Shown piece by piece: positions 43,985-54,030 of a DNA stretch of 64,000 bases; within the stretch, counting starts at the first letter, position 1; the number at the start of each line of letters is the position of its first letter. This DNA comes from Yponomeuta sedellus (Eukaryota; Arthropoda; Insecta; Lepidoptera; Yponomeutidae): positions 4,244,804 through 4,308,803 of the forward strand of contig OW203749.1 of NCBI GenBank assembly GCA_934045075.1. The letters run 5' to 3'. The notes below the pieces were generated by a model. That model was not told the origin of the DNA. It searched no databases and was given only the letters and a program-made list of their open reading frames with translations. Both the position numbers and the translations under genes were made by a program.

Positions 43985-44180
43985 TTACATTACTCCCGTA
44001 CAACATCTCAGGGAGAAGGCAGTGGCTGAAAACCAGCGCTGTCCGGGGCTGACCCGGGTCAGCACCAGCTGAGCCACTACCTTTTGCCTTATTTTATAAT
44101 ATATTTTAAGTCTTACTTTGTTTAAGTTGTTTTTGATGAGGCAATAAAATTCTTTTTATTCTATTCTTATTCTTATTCTT
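43985..44180 (+). repeat. Unnamed insert with ATTCTT tail
   Basis: CAACATCTCAGGGAGAAGGC, GGCTGACCCGGGTCAGC (palindromic) and an (ATTCTT)n tail ending where gene 2's stop begins; probably a retroposed repeat. Confidence 0.45.
44155..44160 (-). promoter_or_regulatory. Candidate poly(A) signal of gene 2
   Basis: On the minus strand AATAAA lies about 23 nt past the TGA, in an A/T-rich (ATTCTT) tract. It may belong to an inserted repeat rather than to the gene. Confidence 0.3.
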
Positions 44181-44182
44181 AC

Positions 44183-44365
44183 TCACTTCCCCTGCTCCTC
44201 CCTCGGCACGCCGTGTTTCTCTAAGAGATGGCGTCGCACCGTGCCGGCCTTGGCGTACGTTCCGTCGCAGCGGGAACACGCAAACACGTATTGACGCGCG
44301 TGCACGTTGTTGCTATGAGCGCTCATGTGCTCACGGAAGTGGAAACGGCGCGGGCACAGGGGGCA
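44183..44365 (-). CDS. Gene 2 exon 5 (fingers 5-6, stop)
   Basis: Acceptor CTCCCCCGCAG|TGC; 60 residues and TGA. Finger 5 CPLCPRRF...H-x4-H and finger 6 [10 protein letters not shown]...H-x4-H. The end reads GGGAAGTGAGTAAG, where a stop and a consensus donor overlap. Three or more decayed copies of this exon lie just downstream (43100-43830). Confidence 0.85.
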   Translation of the reverse strand, partial: CPLCPRRFHFREHMSAHSNNVHARQYVFACSRCDGTYAKAGTVRRHLLEKHGVPREEQGK

Positions 44366-47300
44366 CTGCGGGGGAGAGACAAAAAAAGGTGAAATTTCAA
44401 CTGACGTGATGACGTGAATTCTCACGTGCAATTTTTTGACTCTAAATAGGATTTTAAAATTGTCTTCAGCACGGGTTAGTGCAACAGAACAGAAAGTATA
44501 GAAAAATCTTTGAGTATATTTCTTGTATTCTTCGAAGCTTAGTCTCAAAATGGTTTTTTTATTATTTCGGCTTAATATTTTTTTGAATTATTGTCCATTA
44601 AATGATTATGCGTCTATAGTCTGTTAGTTTTAGAATATACCTCGGCTACTATCGGATAGAATCGGATATATTCGGAACTATTAATTACATAACTTTTCAA
44701 AATAGTGAAGAAAAGTTTTACACAGAGCAGGAAGCAGTATTCCACTCGTGTGCTTTCGGCGAAAACCGAAGCCTGCTCCAGAGCCTGAGGTATATTCTGA
44801 AAGCTAACAGACCGTAATTTAGATTTGTATGAACGCTTAAGTTTTAAGAAGTTTTTTTAACTCTATTGCGCTTGATGTATGTTTTAATTCATTATTAAAT
44901 TAACATAAACATGTTATGTGTTTTTTGTTCTGCTTCCGAAGCCTACTCTAGAAATGAAATGAAAATGAAATGAAATGAAAATGTTTATTTGTAATTTATT
45001 AATTAATTAGAACACACCTAGAGCCCGAGGTGTGTTCTAAAAGCTAACAGACTATACCTGGAACAGTATAGGGTGTAGTTAACTACTTTTTTGTAATCAG
45101 ATAGATAGATAGATAGAGAACACTTTATTGCACAACCAGAAAAATATTACAACCATGATTCTTAAATCTAAGTATGTAATGTTATTATTAACAGATTATT
45201 AACTGCGATAAAAAGTAGTTAACTACATGTAGTTATGGTTACATGTAGTTAGCTACAGTAATCAAACACCATTAAGTAGTTGTTAATTTGATTGATGTAA
45301 TTGCTGTAATCATAACTAGTTATGATTACTGATTAGCTCAGTTGTAAAAACTTATATTTCTGTTCGTTCGCACAATAGTAGCGAACGGACGTGCCCACTG
45401 TCAGACACAATTAAATACACTACCCTGCATGCGTCGCACCAAAAGAAACACATTTACCTACATGCAGGGAGTGCATGTCGATAGGACATAGATAGTGCGC
45501 TAACTACCTACTTAGAAAACGACAAGTCGATACATGAACGACACGCGCGCCACGTCTGTCTTTTTATACGCAAGTTTATTTAAAAATGTAGTTATAAAAG
45601 TAATCTTGTAATCGTGATAAGATAAGATAATTTATTTCTTCATCAAAATCAGAGTTACACAGCTATGGTACAATAACATAATTATGTAGAGTACATTTTT
45701 GAGATAAGGTTCCAGGGCTTACACTTAATAATGAATGCCTGATGTCTAAACTAGGCAGGGCCTGTTGTTTAGAGCATCAGTGTTTCTTCCATATTAATAT
45801 TATAAAATGTCGTATAGAATCAGGCGTTACTTTGCGTAAATCCATGATAGCATTAAAAAGTCAAAACCACTTTGCCAAATTACAATTTGCAGTTAGTAAT
45901 CAAAATGTTTAACTACTTATTCTGATTACTTCGTGTAGTTTGTAATCGTGATTATCGACTACTTTATGTAATCGTAGTTAGTAATTAGTAGTTATACTAT
46001 TTTTATTTTTAATGCCACGGGTTAGTGCTAAGGACATTTTTAAAAACCTATTTAGAGGCTGTACGTAATACAGAGAATAGTGTAAAGAGGTTCGAAATTT
46101 CACTGATGCCGGTGAGTCGCCCATCAGCTCAGTTGGAAAGAGCGCTGGCACGGTTAGCCAGAGGTCGCGGGTTCGAATCCCGGCATGGGTGGAACTTTTA
46201 GCCTCTAAATCTATATATATAAAATTCAAAGTCCTGACTGACTGACTCACTCATCAAAGCCCAGCCCAAGCCTTTGGACCTAGGAAGCTGAAATATTGCA
46301 CAAAGGGTCTATATATAATGTAGGCAAGGAATGAGACCAGATTTTTTGAAATTCAACCCCTAAGGGGGCGAAAAGGGTTGCCAAAAGTTGTATGGGAGGT
46401 ATAAAGAATGTTGTCTATATTTCTTGAAACTTTAAATAAATACTCTTCAACACAATTGATTGAACACGTGTTTCGCCGTTTTTTTCTAAATTTAACCCTT
46501 AAGGGAGTGAACGGGGTTGCAAAAAATGTCCACGCGGACGGAGTCGCGGGCAAAAGCTAGTAGGTTTTTAAAATTATTTGTTAGATTACGTTTTGCCCAA
46601 CACTGACCTGGAACCGCTTCTCCTGGTGGTAGCGGCGGTGACGCCGCCACACGCTCTGTCGCGTGAACGTGATCCCGCATTTCTCGCACGAGAAGGGCCG
46701 CTCGCCGGTATGCGTCCGCGCATGCTCGTTCATGTCGTAGTTACGGAACGCCTGACGAGTGTTTTCAATTTAATAAATAAACATTCATGGTCGACGTCGT
46801 CGTCAGGCTATACTGGTCCACTGCTGGACATAACCCTCCCCTAAAGAGCGCCACGTTGTGCTATCATTGGGGGTAATGCCCATAATCCCCACGCTGGGCA
46901 TGCGGGTTGGGGATCGCAGTTCGGTGGAATTGTATCGAAGGGGACGCTGCTGCCCATCCCCCGGTTTGTGTCCCTTGGTCGCCTTTTACGACACCCGCGG
47001 GAAGAATTGGGTTGGTGCTATTCTCTAGGCCGACACCACACAGCACAATATTCATGGTAATAATAAATAAATATTCATATTACACCGATCTCGTTAGCCC
47101 TATACTAAGTACAACTAAATGACTGGTGTTACAGGTGCTAACTCGACGATAGATTTAATACAATAAATACATAGAATCCCGAGACAAACTAGAGAAGTTT
47201 GTTTCCTAGTTTGACCTTTAATGAGTAACCTTAAAGCACGTTAAGCCGTTGGTGCCGGCTGTCATGTAATGGCAGTCGTGAAGCCATTTCAGAGGCCTTA

Positions 47301-50300
47301 TGGGCGGCTCGATAACTTCTGACAGTAAGTCCCGCCACTATTTTACAATCCTCCACCAACCCGGACTTGGCCTCCGTGGTGGAGTATGGCCTAACCCTTC
47401 TGCGATGCAGGAAGAGACCCGTGCCCCAGCAGTGGGGCATACAAGGGTTGCTATAACTATAACAAATAAAAAATGTTGCTGCCTGTACGTAAGAAGATAA
47501 GATAAGAATATTCTTTATTGTACACCAGAGCACATATTATAAAATATGTAAAGATACAAAGTACAATTGGCGGTCTTATTGCTAAAAGCAATTTCTTCCA
47601 GACAACCTTACGACGGAAAGTTGCTGAAGGAAATTAGAGACGGGTAGTCGGTGCAAATATGAATATTTTAATACACTACTTATATAAATAACAATACATC
47701 TACATAATACAGAGTGTATTGTAAAGAGGTTCGAAATTTCACTGATGCCGGTAAGTCGCCTATTAGCTCAGTTGGGAGTTCGAGTTCGAGTCCCGGATTG
47801 GGTGGAATTATTAGCCTCTAAATAGGTTTTTAAAGTTGTCCTCAGCACGGCGTTAAAAAGAATAAAAACTATAATATAAAAAAAATAATCGCTGAATGTG
47901 TTGGTAAGCACAAATCTCGAGAGCAGCTGAACCGATTTCGCTAATTCTTTTTTTAGAATATTCCTTGGTCTACAAGGATGGTTCTTACGGACTTTATTCG
48001 TTTTTGGCAAAACTGACCTTGAAATCACAAAGGGGGCACTTCTTGACCTTGCCGGCGCCATGTCTGGCCACCAGATGCGCTTGAAGCTCCGAGTAGGTTG
48101 TCGTAGAATGACCGCAGTGCTGTAACGTTGAAATATCATCATCAAATCCAGTCATCCCTCACGCAGGGCTGGTAATATTACATTGGAATGAAATGAGAAG
48201 GTTTTATTCAAAGTAGCGCAGAAACTGCGGCTTACAAGTCAAACTAGGTGTCCATTTCTAAACCTAGATCAGTTTGGAGAAAAAATGGAAAAGAAAAATC
48301 CAAACTTAGCTTTTTCAGAGTCCTTAATTAACAGAGTTTACATAATTATTATAAAAAATAGAATTCATGCATTGTACTGGCTTTAATAACAGACATCATT
48401 GTTACTTAAATATTCCTTCATGTTATAGTAGTCCTTTTGGCACAAAGTGTACTTTATACATTTTTTGAATGCATTTCAGGGAAACTCAATAAATCTTCAG
48501 GGATTTTATTACACATAGAAACGTATAGTGCCCCATGATGGATGTACACCGATGGGAGAAAACGAACATTTCCGTTCGATAAGCCGCGTTTTCACGGTCT
48601 TAGTGGACTTGGACCGAGTGTGCCATCCGAATAAACTAATACGAAAAACTTCTGATTGGCTATTTTCGTGTAGTCACGAAAAACCGTCCAATCAGAAGTA
48701 TTAGTTTACACGGATGGCGCACTCGGTCCGAGCGAACTAAGACACAAGAACACGAGAACAGAAATAGAACTTTCCCCAATACAATTAAATTCAATTCAAT
48801 TTATTTCAACGTAAAGAATTTACATTCTGTTTGCTGAATTTACAAGTACAATGTAACATGAAAATGAAAGCCGCTGCCTACGGGCCGTAGTGTAGTGGAG
48901 AAAAAGGCAGCGGGAAAAAAACTCCACTCTGACCATCTATCTTTTCTCAAGTCCTCTTAAATCTGATACATTAGATACTAGATACCCGAGTAGTGCATAG
49001 TGCGGGAATCTAGGAATGGACAAACTCACCTCACAAATATACTTATGCGTCTCGTGTCTCTGCATATGCGCTTTCAGGGAGCTTGTATTGGCTAACATTT
49101 TGTTACATTGCTTGCACTGTTTCGGCATGTTGTTGGACTTCGCTACCTCTCTTGCAAGGTTCCAGTCCTTCTGTCGCCTCAAGGCCAGTTTTTGCCGGTA
49201 CCGCTGCGCCATAGACATGCTTTCTGAAGCTGACCGGTCACCGGTAACTTCCGAATCGTTCTTCCGCCGTTTGCTTGCACGCCAAGTCCTTTGTCGTTTC
49301 AATTGTTGAGTTCTACTAGTGGGTATTTGTGGCGGGTTGTTTATATTAGCTTCCTTTGCACTGATTAACAGTTCTATTGCATCTAACAGGCTGTCTTCTG
49401 AGGTTTTTTGAGATTCACCTTTTGGTTGTTTCAAGGGTTCTGAGTCTTCGCTGTGCTCCAGATTTTTTTTACTTCGAGATTTTTCTGCCTTCAACTGTCT
49501 CGGCATGTCGCTGGGTTTCTGGTACAATTTTCCGTTGCCTTTCCTTTCCTCAATTTGGGTGACTTGGTTGAGGTCTATGCCCATTCTTTTTAATTCCTGT
49601 GCTTGTATTACCATTTCCATTTTTTCTAACAAATCATCGTAATCCACTGTTTTGTTTCTTTTCGAGACGCTTTCTTTCTTCGCGCTAAAACTGTCATCAT
49701 CCCCGAAACTATCTACGGAAGCGTCGTCAGAATTCATGGGTGAATCGTAATTAGAAACGAATACATCATCGTTCCTTTCATCTTGAACATTATAAGAGAT
49801 TGATTCTTTGTCTTTAGCTGTTTCCGCTATACCGATATTATTTTCCATTGCATCGAAAAGATTATCTTCTAATAGATTTTCTGGTGTATCTTTTGGATAC
49901 ACTTCTCTTTTTTTTGTAACGTCTTTACTATCTGGGTCGTGTTTGTTTTTAACTGTCTCTGCATTTACTGGCTTCGGTATGTAGTTGTGAAAGATCAGCT
50001 TCTTTTGGCCAGATTTTTTAAAACATTTCACTGTCTGTTCACTTATCCTTTCCACAATTTTCTTTTTTAGGTTTAGGTCGAAGCCTTGTCTTTTCATTTC
50101 TTGTGCTTCTACTACCAATTCCATTTGGCGCAATAAATCATCGTGATCATTAGTTTTACTTTTTTTCGGCACATCTTTGCTATTTTTATTCAAATTGTTA
50201 TTTTCGCCGAAATTATCGGCCGAAACATCACTAGATTCACAGGCTGTATCGCAATTGAAATTCAAGTCGTCATTCAAATTATCGTCAATATAAATAGACT

Positions 50301-52174
50301 GTGGTTCTTTATTTGAGGTTGTGAGGACTGTTTCATATTTAATAGTTTTATTCGCGTCAAAATTTTGGGAGTTGCCCGCTAGTAACTCATGATAAAGAGA
50401 ATTTTCCTCTCGATTCCTATTAGAATCTCTTCTGCAGGCTATCTTGTTAAGTTCTCTGTGGCTCTGTTCGCAAGTGAACTTGAATTTAATTGCTTGTTTG
50501 AGAAGGATTAGGCAGTTGTAACACATCTGTTTGGGCAGACCATCCTGTGGCGAGATCTGTAAGAATAGAAATAAAAACTAGAAATTATTTTTACTTAGCA
50601 CGATGTTTGTGTCTCACTGCTCGGCAAAGAATTCCCACAATACTCAGTCTACAGTTTTTTGTCTTCATCCACCTCAGACCACTCCGGCAGATGTTGGTTG
50701 AGATCATTTCTAAAATCATTATTATAATAATTGGCCTTTTTGCATCTACTTAATGAGATGATTTATACAGCGTCCAGTGGTATCTTCACTCACACTAGAT
50801 GGGTGAAGGGACCACTCCGACGCTGTAGTGCCTGGGACATGGTTTATAATAACTTCTGCACAACACAATCACTTGGTTCCAGACTAGGATACCCTGTACT
50901 ATGCTAACCAGGCAAGCATGTCACAAACATGAAAATACACCGATACTGTGGCCACTTGTGCAAATGTCCGGCGGCCCCCAGTGAGACACAACCTCTGTTT
51001 TGATCCCTAAGCGCCTTAACGGCTAGACCGAGGCAGTCTACTAGGTTTGTATAAATTTTAAGTTACATGAGATTATAGTAGCAATACTATTCACTAATCA
51101 TCAAGGAAATCATTGTTATGAAACCCAAGTGTCTAAGGTGATACCTCAAACCTTCAAACTGCCAATCCTTGGTGGGCACGCGTGGTGATAATCCTTTTTC
51201 TCTGTAACAATGTAACATTAACATACAGGCACATACATTGCTTCTGCTCCCACACTAGGATACCCTGTGTCGTGGGAACCAGAAACAACGACATCACAAA
51301 CATGTAAACATCGAAGACCTAAGGTTGGTAGATGTGCTACCGCTACGCCACAGAGGTCGTCGGTATAAAACCATGATTACTCTAAAACACCCTACCAAAG
51401 GGTATTCTGAGGAGTATTTGAAAGAACCGTGTTTTTATATTTAAGACGTGAAAAGGGAAAACTAAAAATGCATTTATGAAAAATATACCACTGAAAAACA
51501 GAATTTCCGGACCATATTACAAATTAAATGTAAGGGTCTGAATTTGTTCCACTCTCCATTTATTTTATTTTTTTATTTATATCATCATCATCGGTCATTT
51601 GACGCCCACAGCAGGACATAGGCCTCCCTCATGGTTTTCCAAGCTTCACAGCCTTGTTATGTCCGCACCCAGTGACTCCCCGCCACTATCACCAGGTCGT
51701 GAAACCATCTGGTGAAGAGCCTGCCCAAGCGTCGCCCAGTCAGAATTTTCAGCCCAATGGCCATCAGTTCTCCAAGCTGTATCATTATCTCGGGTTCTTC
51801 TGCAGATCTCCTCATTCCTGATTCGATCACGCATTGAAACTAACATAGCTTTCTCCGTTGCGCCAATTGGTTAAATTCAATTTTGTAGGGATGGCCTTCC
51901 TAAGGATTCTGCCAACGTCTGAGTTACGAAAAGGGAATGACAATACGAAGTTTTTTATATGTATTTAAGTGTCGTCATGGGTCGCGCATCGTGCCTCAAT
52001 TATTCCTATGCATCAAGAAAAACTTACAGAAACATCGGCAAAGACTAGTACGGATTCTCCGTAACAACTCAGTTTAGAAGTGTTACTTTCATCGAGTAAT
52101 GACACTGTATTATGGTGGCTGAAAGCCAGACAAATGCGGCAGAGTACTCGAAAATCACTATCTTGATCGCCCAT
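44183..52174 (-). CDS. Gene 2: ZAD-C2H2 zinc finger protein, 5 exons
   Basis: Minus-strand model: 52174-52028, 50556-49030, 48119-48018, 46751-46608, 44365-44183; 2103 nt, 700 residues, every junction phase 0 and GT-AG. The ZAD (zinc-associated domain, insect-type dimerisation module) has C12, C15 (exon 1) and C61, C64 (exon 2). Residues 90-525 form a long acidic/basic low-complexity linker with internal repeats. Six C2H2 fingers follow: C530-H550, YICEHC (split by intron 2), [11 protein letters not shown] (split by intron 3), [20 protein letters not shown] (split by intron 4) and [10 protein letters not shown]. The predicted protein is a nuclear DNA-binding regulator. The start has strong context (ACCGCCATGG) and an in-frame TAG 21 nt upstream. 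The TGA sits in AAGTGAGTAAG, which is also a good splice donor, so a longer isoform is possible. Confidence 0.88.
44620..45056. mobile_element. Rep-H MITE plus partial copy
   Basis: Complete Rep-H 44620-44812 with TIR GTCTGTTAGTTTTAGAATAT and its complement. A partial copy with only one end (AAAGCTAACAGACTAT) runs 44925-45056 and carries a GAAATGAAATGAAAATG insert. Confidence 0.7.
45057..45995. repeat. TAGTTAACTAC-rich region in intron 4
   Basis: Repeated inverted motifs TAGTTAACTAC and GTAATC..GATTAC near 45070-45350 and 45890-45990. A GATA microsatellite with LINE tail is at 45098-45165. A CpG-bearing unique part occupies 45360-45560. Confidence 0.45.
46005..46600 (+). mobile_element. Rep-D SINE split by a Helitron-like element
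   Basis: Minus outer arm 46015-46062, then a plus Rep-D 46063-46209 that resumes at 46561 with TAGGTTTTTAAAATT. The Rep-D sequence reads straight through if 46210-46560 is removed. Confidence 0.8.
46210..46560 (+). mobile_element. Non-autonomous Helitron-like element
   Basis: 351 bp starting TCTATATATATAAAATTC and ending GGGCAAAAGCTAG, inserted exactly between A and T of Rep-D. 5' TC, 3' CTRR and an A/T target are Helitron hallmarks. A GC-rich GCGGAC...GTCGCG motif precedes the 3' end. Confidence 0.8.
46608..46751 (-). CDS. Gene 2 exon 4 (end of finger 3, finger 4)
   Basis: Acceptor CACTCGTCAG|GCG, donor TTCCAG|GTCAGT; 48 codons. It gives [14 protein letters not shown], the canonical TGERPF linker, finger 4 ([10 protein letters not shown]) and the lead-in RFQ to finger 5. 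Confidence 0.88.
46808..47455 (-). repeat. Rep-G, Rep-E variant and Rep-C in intron 3 of gene 2
   Basis: Minus Rep-G 46808-47042, minus Rep-E variant 47085-47218 (TAACTCGACGATAGATTTAA, AACTAGAGAAGTTTGTTTCC), minus Rep-C 47233-47455. Confidence 0.65.
47490..47860 (+). mobile_element. Rep-Q-like stretch and Rep-D SINE
   Basis: GATAAGATAAGAATATTCTT ... GTACAATTGGCGGTCTTATT (47490-47630), matching 29860-29990 in the same orientation; then Rep-D 47710-47860 with an internal deletion of the anticodon region. Confidence 0.6.
47885..48000 (-). mobile_element. RTE-like repeat fragment
   Basis: Complement of the 32334 family (CAAATCTCGAGAGCAGCTGA, AGGATGGTTCTTACGGA); ends about 18 bp from exon 3 of gene 2. 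Confidence 0.55.
48018..48119 (-). CDS. Gene 2 exon 3 (finger 2, start of finger 3)
   Basis: Acceptor AACGTTACAG|CAC, donor TTCAAG|GTCAGT; 34 codons. [20 protein letters not shown] completes C-E-H-C finger 2 begun on exon 2, and KKCPLCDFK opens finger 3. Confidence 0.87.
48180..48930. repeat. Repeats of gene 2 intron 2
   Basis: 48185-48250 shares GGTTTTATTCAAAGTAGC with 29685. 48598-48737 is a foldback with arms TTAGTGGACTTGGACCGAGT and GCACTCGGTCCGAGCGAACT (50-60 bp, imperfect). 48853-48930 is Rep-X. Confidence 0.6.
49030..50556 (-). CDS. Gene 2 exon 2 (second half of ZAD, long linker, finger 1)
   Basis: Acceptor ATTCTTACAG|ATC, donor TGTGAG|GTGAGT; 509 codons. It begins [15 protein letters not shown], giving the second ZAD cysteine pair, then a long charged region and finger 1 ([10 protein letters not shown]...HMQRH). 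It ends inside finger 2 (YICE). The open frame continues to 48937 but leaves the zinc finger pattern there. The linker contains a repeated DDLL-x2-ME-x2-V module (see findings). Confidence 0.9.
50690..50990 (-). repeat. Rep-R and SINE fragments in intron 1 of gene 2
   Basis: 50725-50850 is the inverted counterpart of 21105-21235. 50865-50985 has degraded Rep-E-like body (GACTAGGATACCCTGTACTA). Confidence 0.55.
51100..51362. mobile_element. Rep-V fragment and minus Rep-E SINE
   Basis: Rep-V 51105-51200 (CCAATCCTTGGTGGGCACGC). Rep-E minus 51217-51362 ends in the A-box end CGCTACGCCACAGAGGTCGT, with the B box deleted. Confidence 0.6.
51590..51860 (-). pseudogene. LINE polyprotein C-terminal remnant
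   Basis: Minus strand [20 protein letters not shown] and [20 protein letters not shown], the end of an insect non-LTR polyprotein; the plus strand shows ACAGCAGGACATAGGCCTCC. Confidence 0.65.
52028..52174 (-). CDS. Gene 2 exon 1 (start, first half of ZAD)
   Basis: Encodes [20 protein letters not shown]... ending FADVS|GTAAGT, 49 codons, phase 0. C12-x2-C15 is the first zinc pair of the ZAD. The ATG lies in an optimal context. Confidence 0.88.
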
Positions 52175-52579
52175 GGCGGTAAAGCGGGAAATCTAAGAAA
52201 AATTGTAAAAATTTAAGATCCTCATCTAAAATTCCAAAACAACACTCAGGCACAGAGTAAATAGAGTTTTTTTTTTTTTAGTTCGTCCCGCAAGGAACCG
52301 GCTAAGGTCTTAGACCATGCTGCCACGTCTTTGGGAGTAAATAGAGTGTTGTTTTAAGTCCGATATTACACAGAACAATGAAACCAGCAGAGAAGGAAGT
52401 GACAGATGCGTTTTGTTCACGATGACGGCGTTTGGATATTGCATATTGGTAAACTTTCACTTTCAAAGAACTGAAAATCTATGTACCGGTACCGCCAAAA
52501 TTTGAAATACATTGCACTTAGAAAGCGTTTTAGTATTTCTTTCTTTTTGACTTGCAAATCTTGCAATGCTCATACATGT

Positions 52580-52765
52580 TAGCTTTTAGAATATAACTCG
52601 TTCTCTAGAGTAAGCTTCGGTTTTCACCGAAAGCACACGAGTGTAATACTACTGTCTGCTCCGTATAAAACTATTCTTCACTATTTTGAAAAGTTATGTA
52701 AAGTTAGTGTCATTAGTTCCTTCAAACTTATCCGATTCTATCCGATAGTAGCCGAGGTATAAAAG
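52580..52765. mobile_element. Rep-H MITE
   Basis: GTTAGCTTTTAGAATATAAC to TCCGATAGTAGCCGAGGTAT; the right terminal bases are lost. Confidence 0.6.
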
Positions 52766-53286
52766 CAACCAGAATGTACAAGGTTATAATATGTTCTGTG
52801 GTTATATACATCGTCGGAAATGAGGCTAATTACGTTTTACATAAATAACTATTGTGAGCTTATTTAAATCTGGTAACAAGCTTCATAGGGTAAACTTGCA
52901 GTTGGTAGGTAAGAGTTTTTTTATACTACCATCGTCTTTACCCCACTAAAAATAAGCAAAACACAATAACTTTCATCGTAATAAGAAAAACACAATCAAC
53001 TTTTCCTTACGAACTTTATTGCGTATCAAGCCTGCGTGTCTATCCAATATCGATTTTTAAAGGCTACTTTACATTGTGGATTGGAATAATTATTTGCAGT
53101 CGACCAACTGACAAACATGAGACAGACTCGAAATTAATGTATTTAGCAGCTTGCGCCTTTACTTTTGAAACGCGATAGAGAATTCAATAGAACAAGCTAG
53201 CTCCTTGAACTTTTGGCGAGCACATGTCAACTCTGCGCGCGCACAACAAACTCCAACGTTCCTGCATCGCGCAATCAGTGTTTCAA

Positions 53287-53331
53287 TGACATACCATAAA
53301 TATAACGTCCGACTATATTTATGGTATGTCA
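53287..53331. repeat. Inverted repeat, 17-bp arms
   Basis: GACATACCATAAATATA and its exact complement around a 9-11 bp loop. Confidence 0.75.
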
Positions 53332-53519
53332 TACGATCTGCCTGGAGGGACATTTCCCTTTATAGTGGAAGAGCATGATCGGGTGATCATCGGCTCTTCC
53401 CTATAGTGGTGACCCCGTTTTCACTATAAACTCTCGAGGTTCAATATTGCCGCACTGAGCTCCAATTCATTGCAATATGAGACAGATGGAAAAAAAAATT
53501 TCGACATAAAAATTAAAAC

Positions 53520-54030
53520 TACACTGATTTAACCTAAGAGCACAGACGGCGGCCTTTTCACTTAAAGTGATCAATCCCAGACAAGCTTTGGACGAACGGC
53601 TTATTTTTAAACAATTTCTTTGTAGTATGGTGCCCCTTTGCTGGGCAAAGATCCTCTTTAGATGTCGGACGATAAGCATTAAATTAAAAATAGCAATAAA
53701 TTACTACGCGATTAAATCCCGAAAATATTCTAATAAGAGTCATGTTAGTCCAGTAATAAATATAATCATCGTTTCGTTCACACTAAGGGTGGTCTGGCAA
53801 TAAATCGCATGGCAAAGGTATAAACCGTGCTACTTAATTCGGCGCCTCGCGCGATTCGATCTTCTTTGCGAGAGATGTCCGTTTAATTTGCGCGGGTTAT
53901 ATATACCCCTGTAATGGCATTCTACTGATATTGCTTTGAAGACCACCAAATTTAGGCAAATACCAACCATTGTCGTGCTGAGATCATTCTATTGAAAAAC
54001 TATGTAAGTATTAAACCCTATTGCCTGGTC
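53520..54030. repeat. Rep-Q remnant and Rep-U copy
   Basis: Diverged Rep-Q (ACAGACGGCGGCCTTTTCAC, complementary in order to 27065) at 53525-53660. Rep-U 53770-54030. Confidence 0.5.

Noticed and set aside
48937..49029. Extension of gene 2 exon 2 past YICE
   Set aside because: The finger pattern is lost and a GAG|GTGAGT donor plus exon 3 restore C-E-H-C with correct spacing; the extension could exist only as intron retention.
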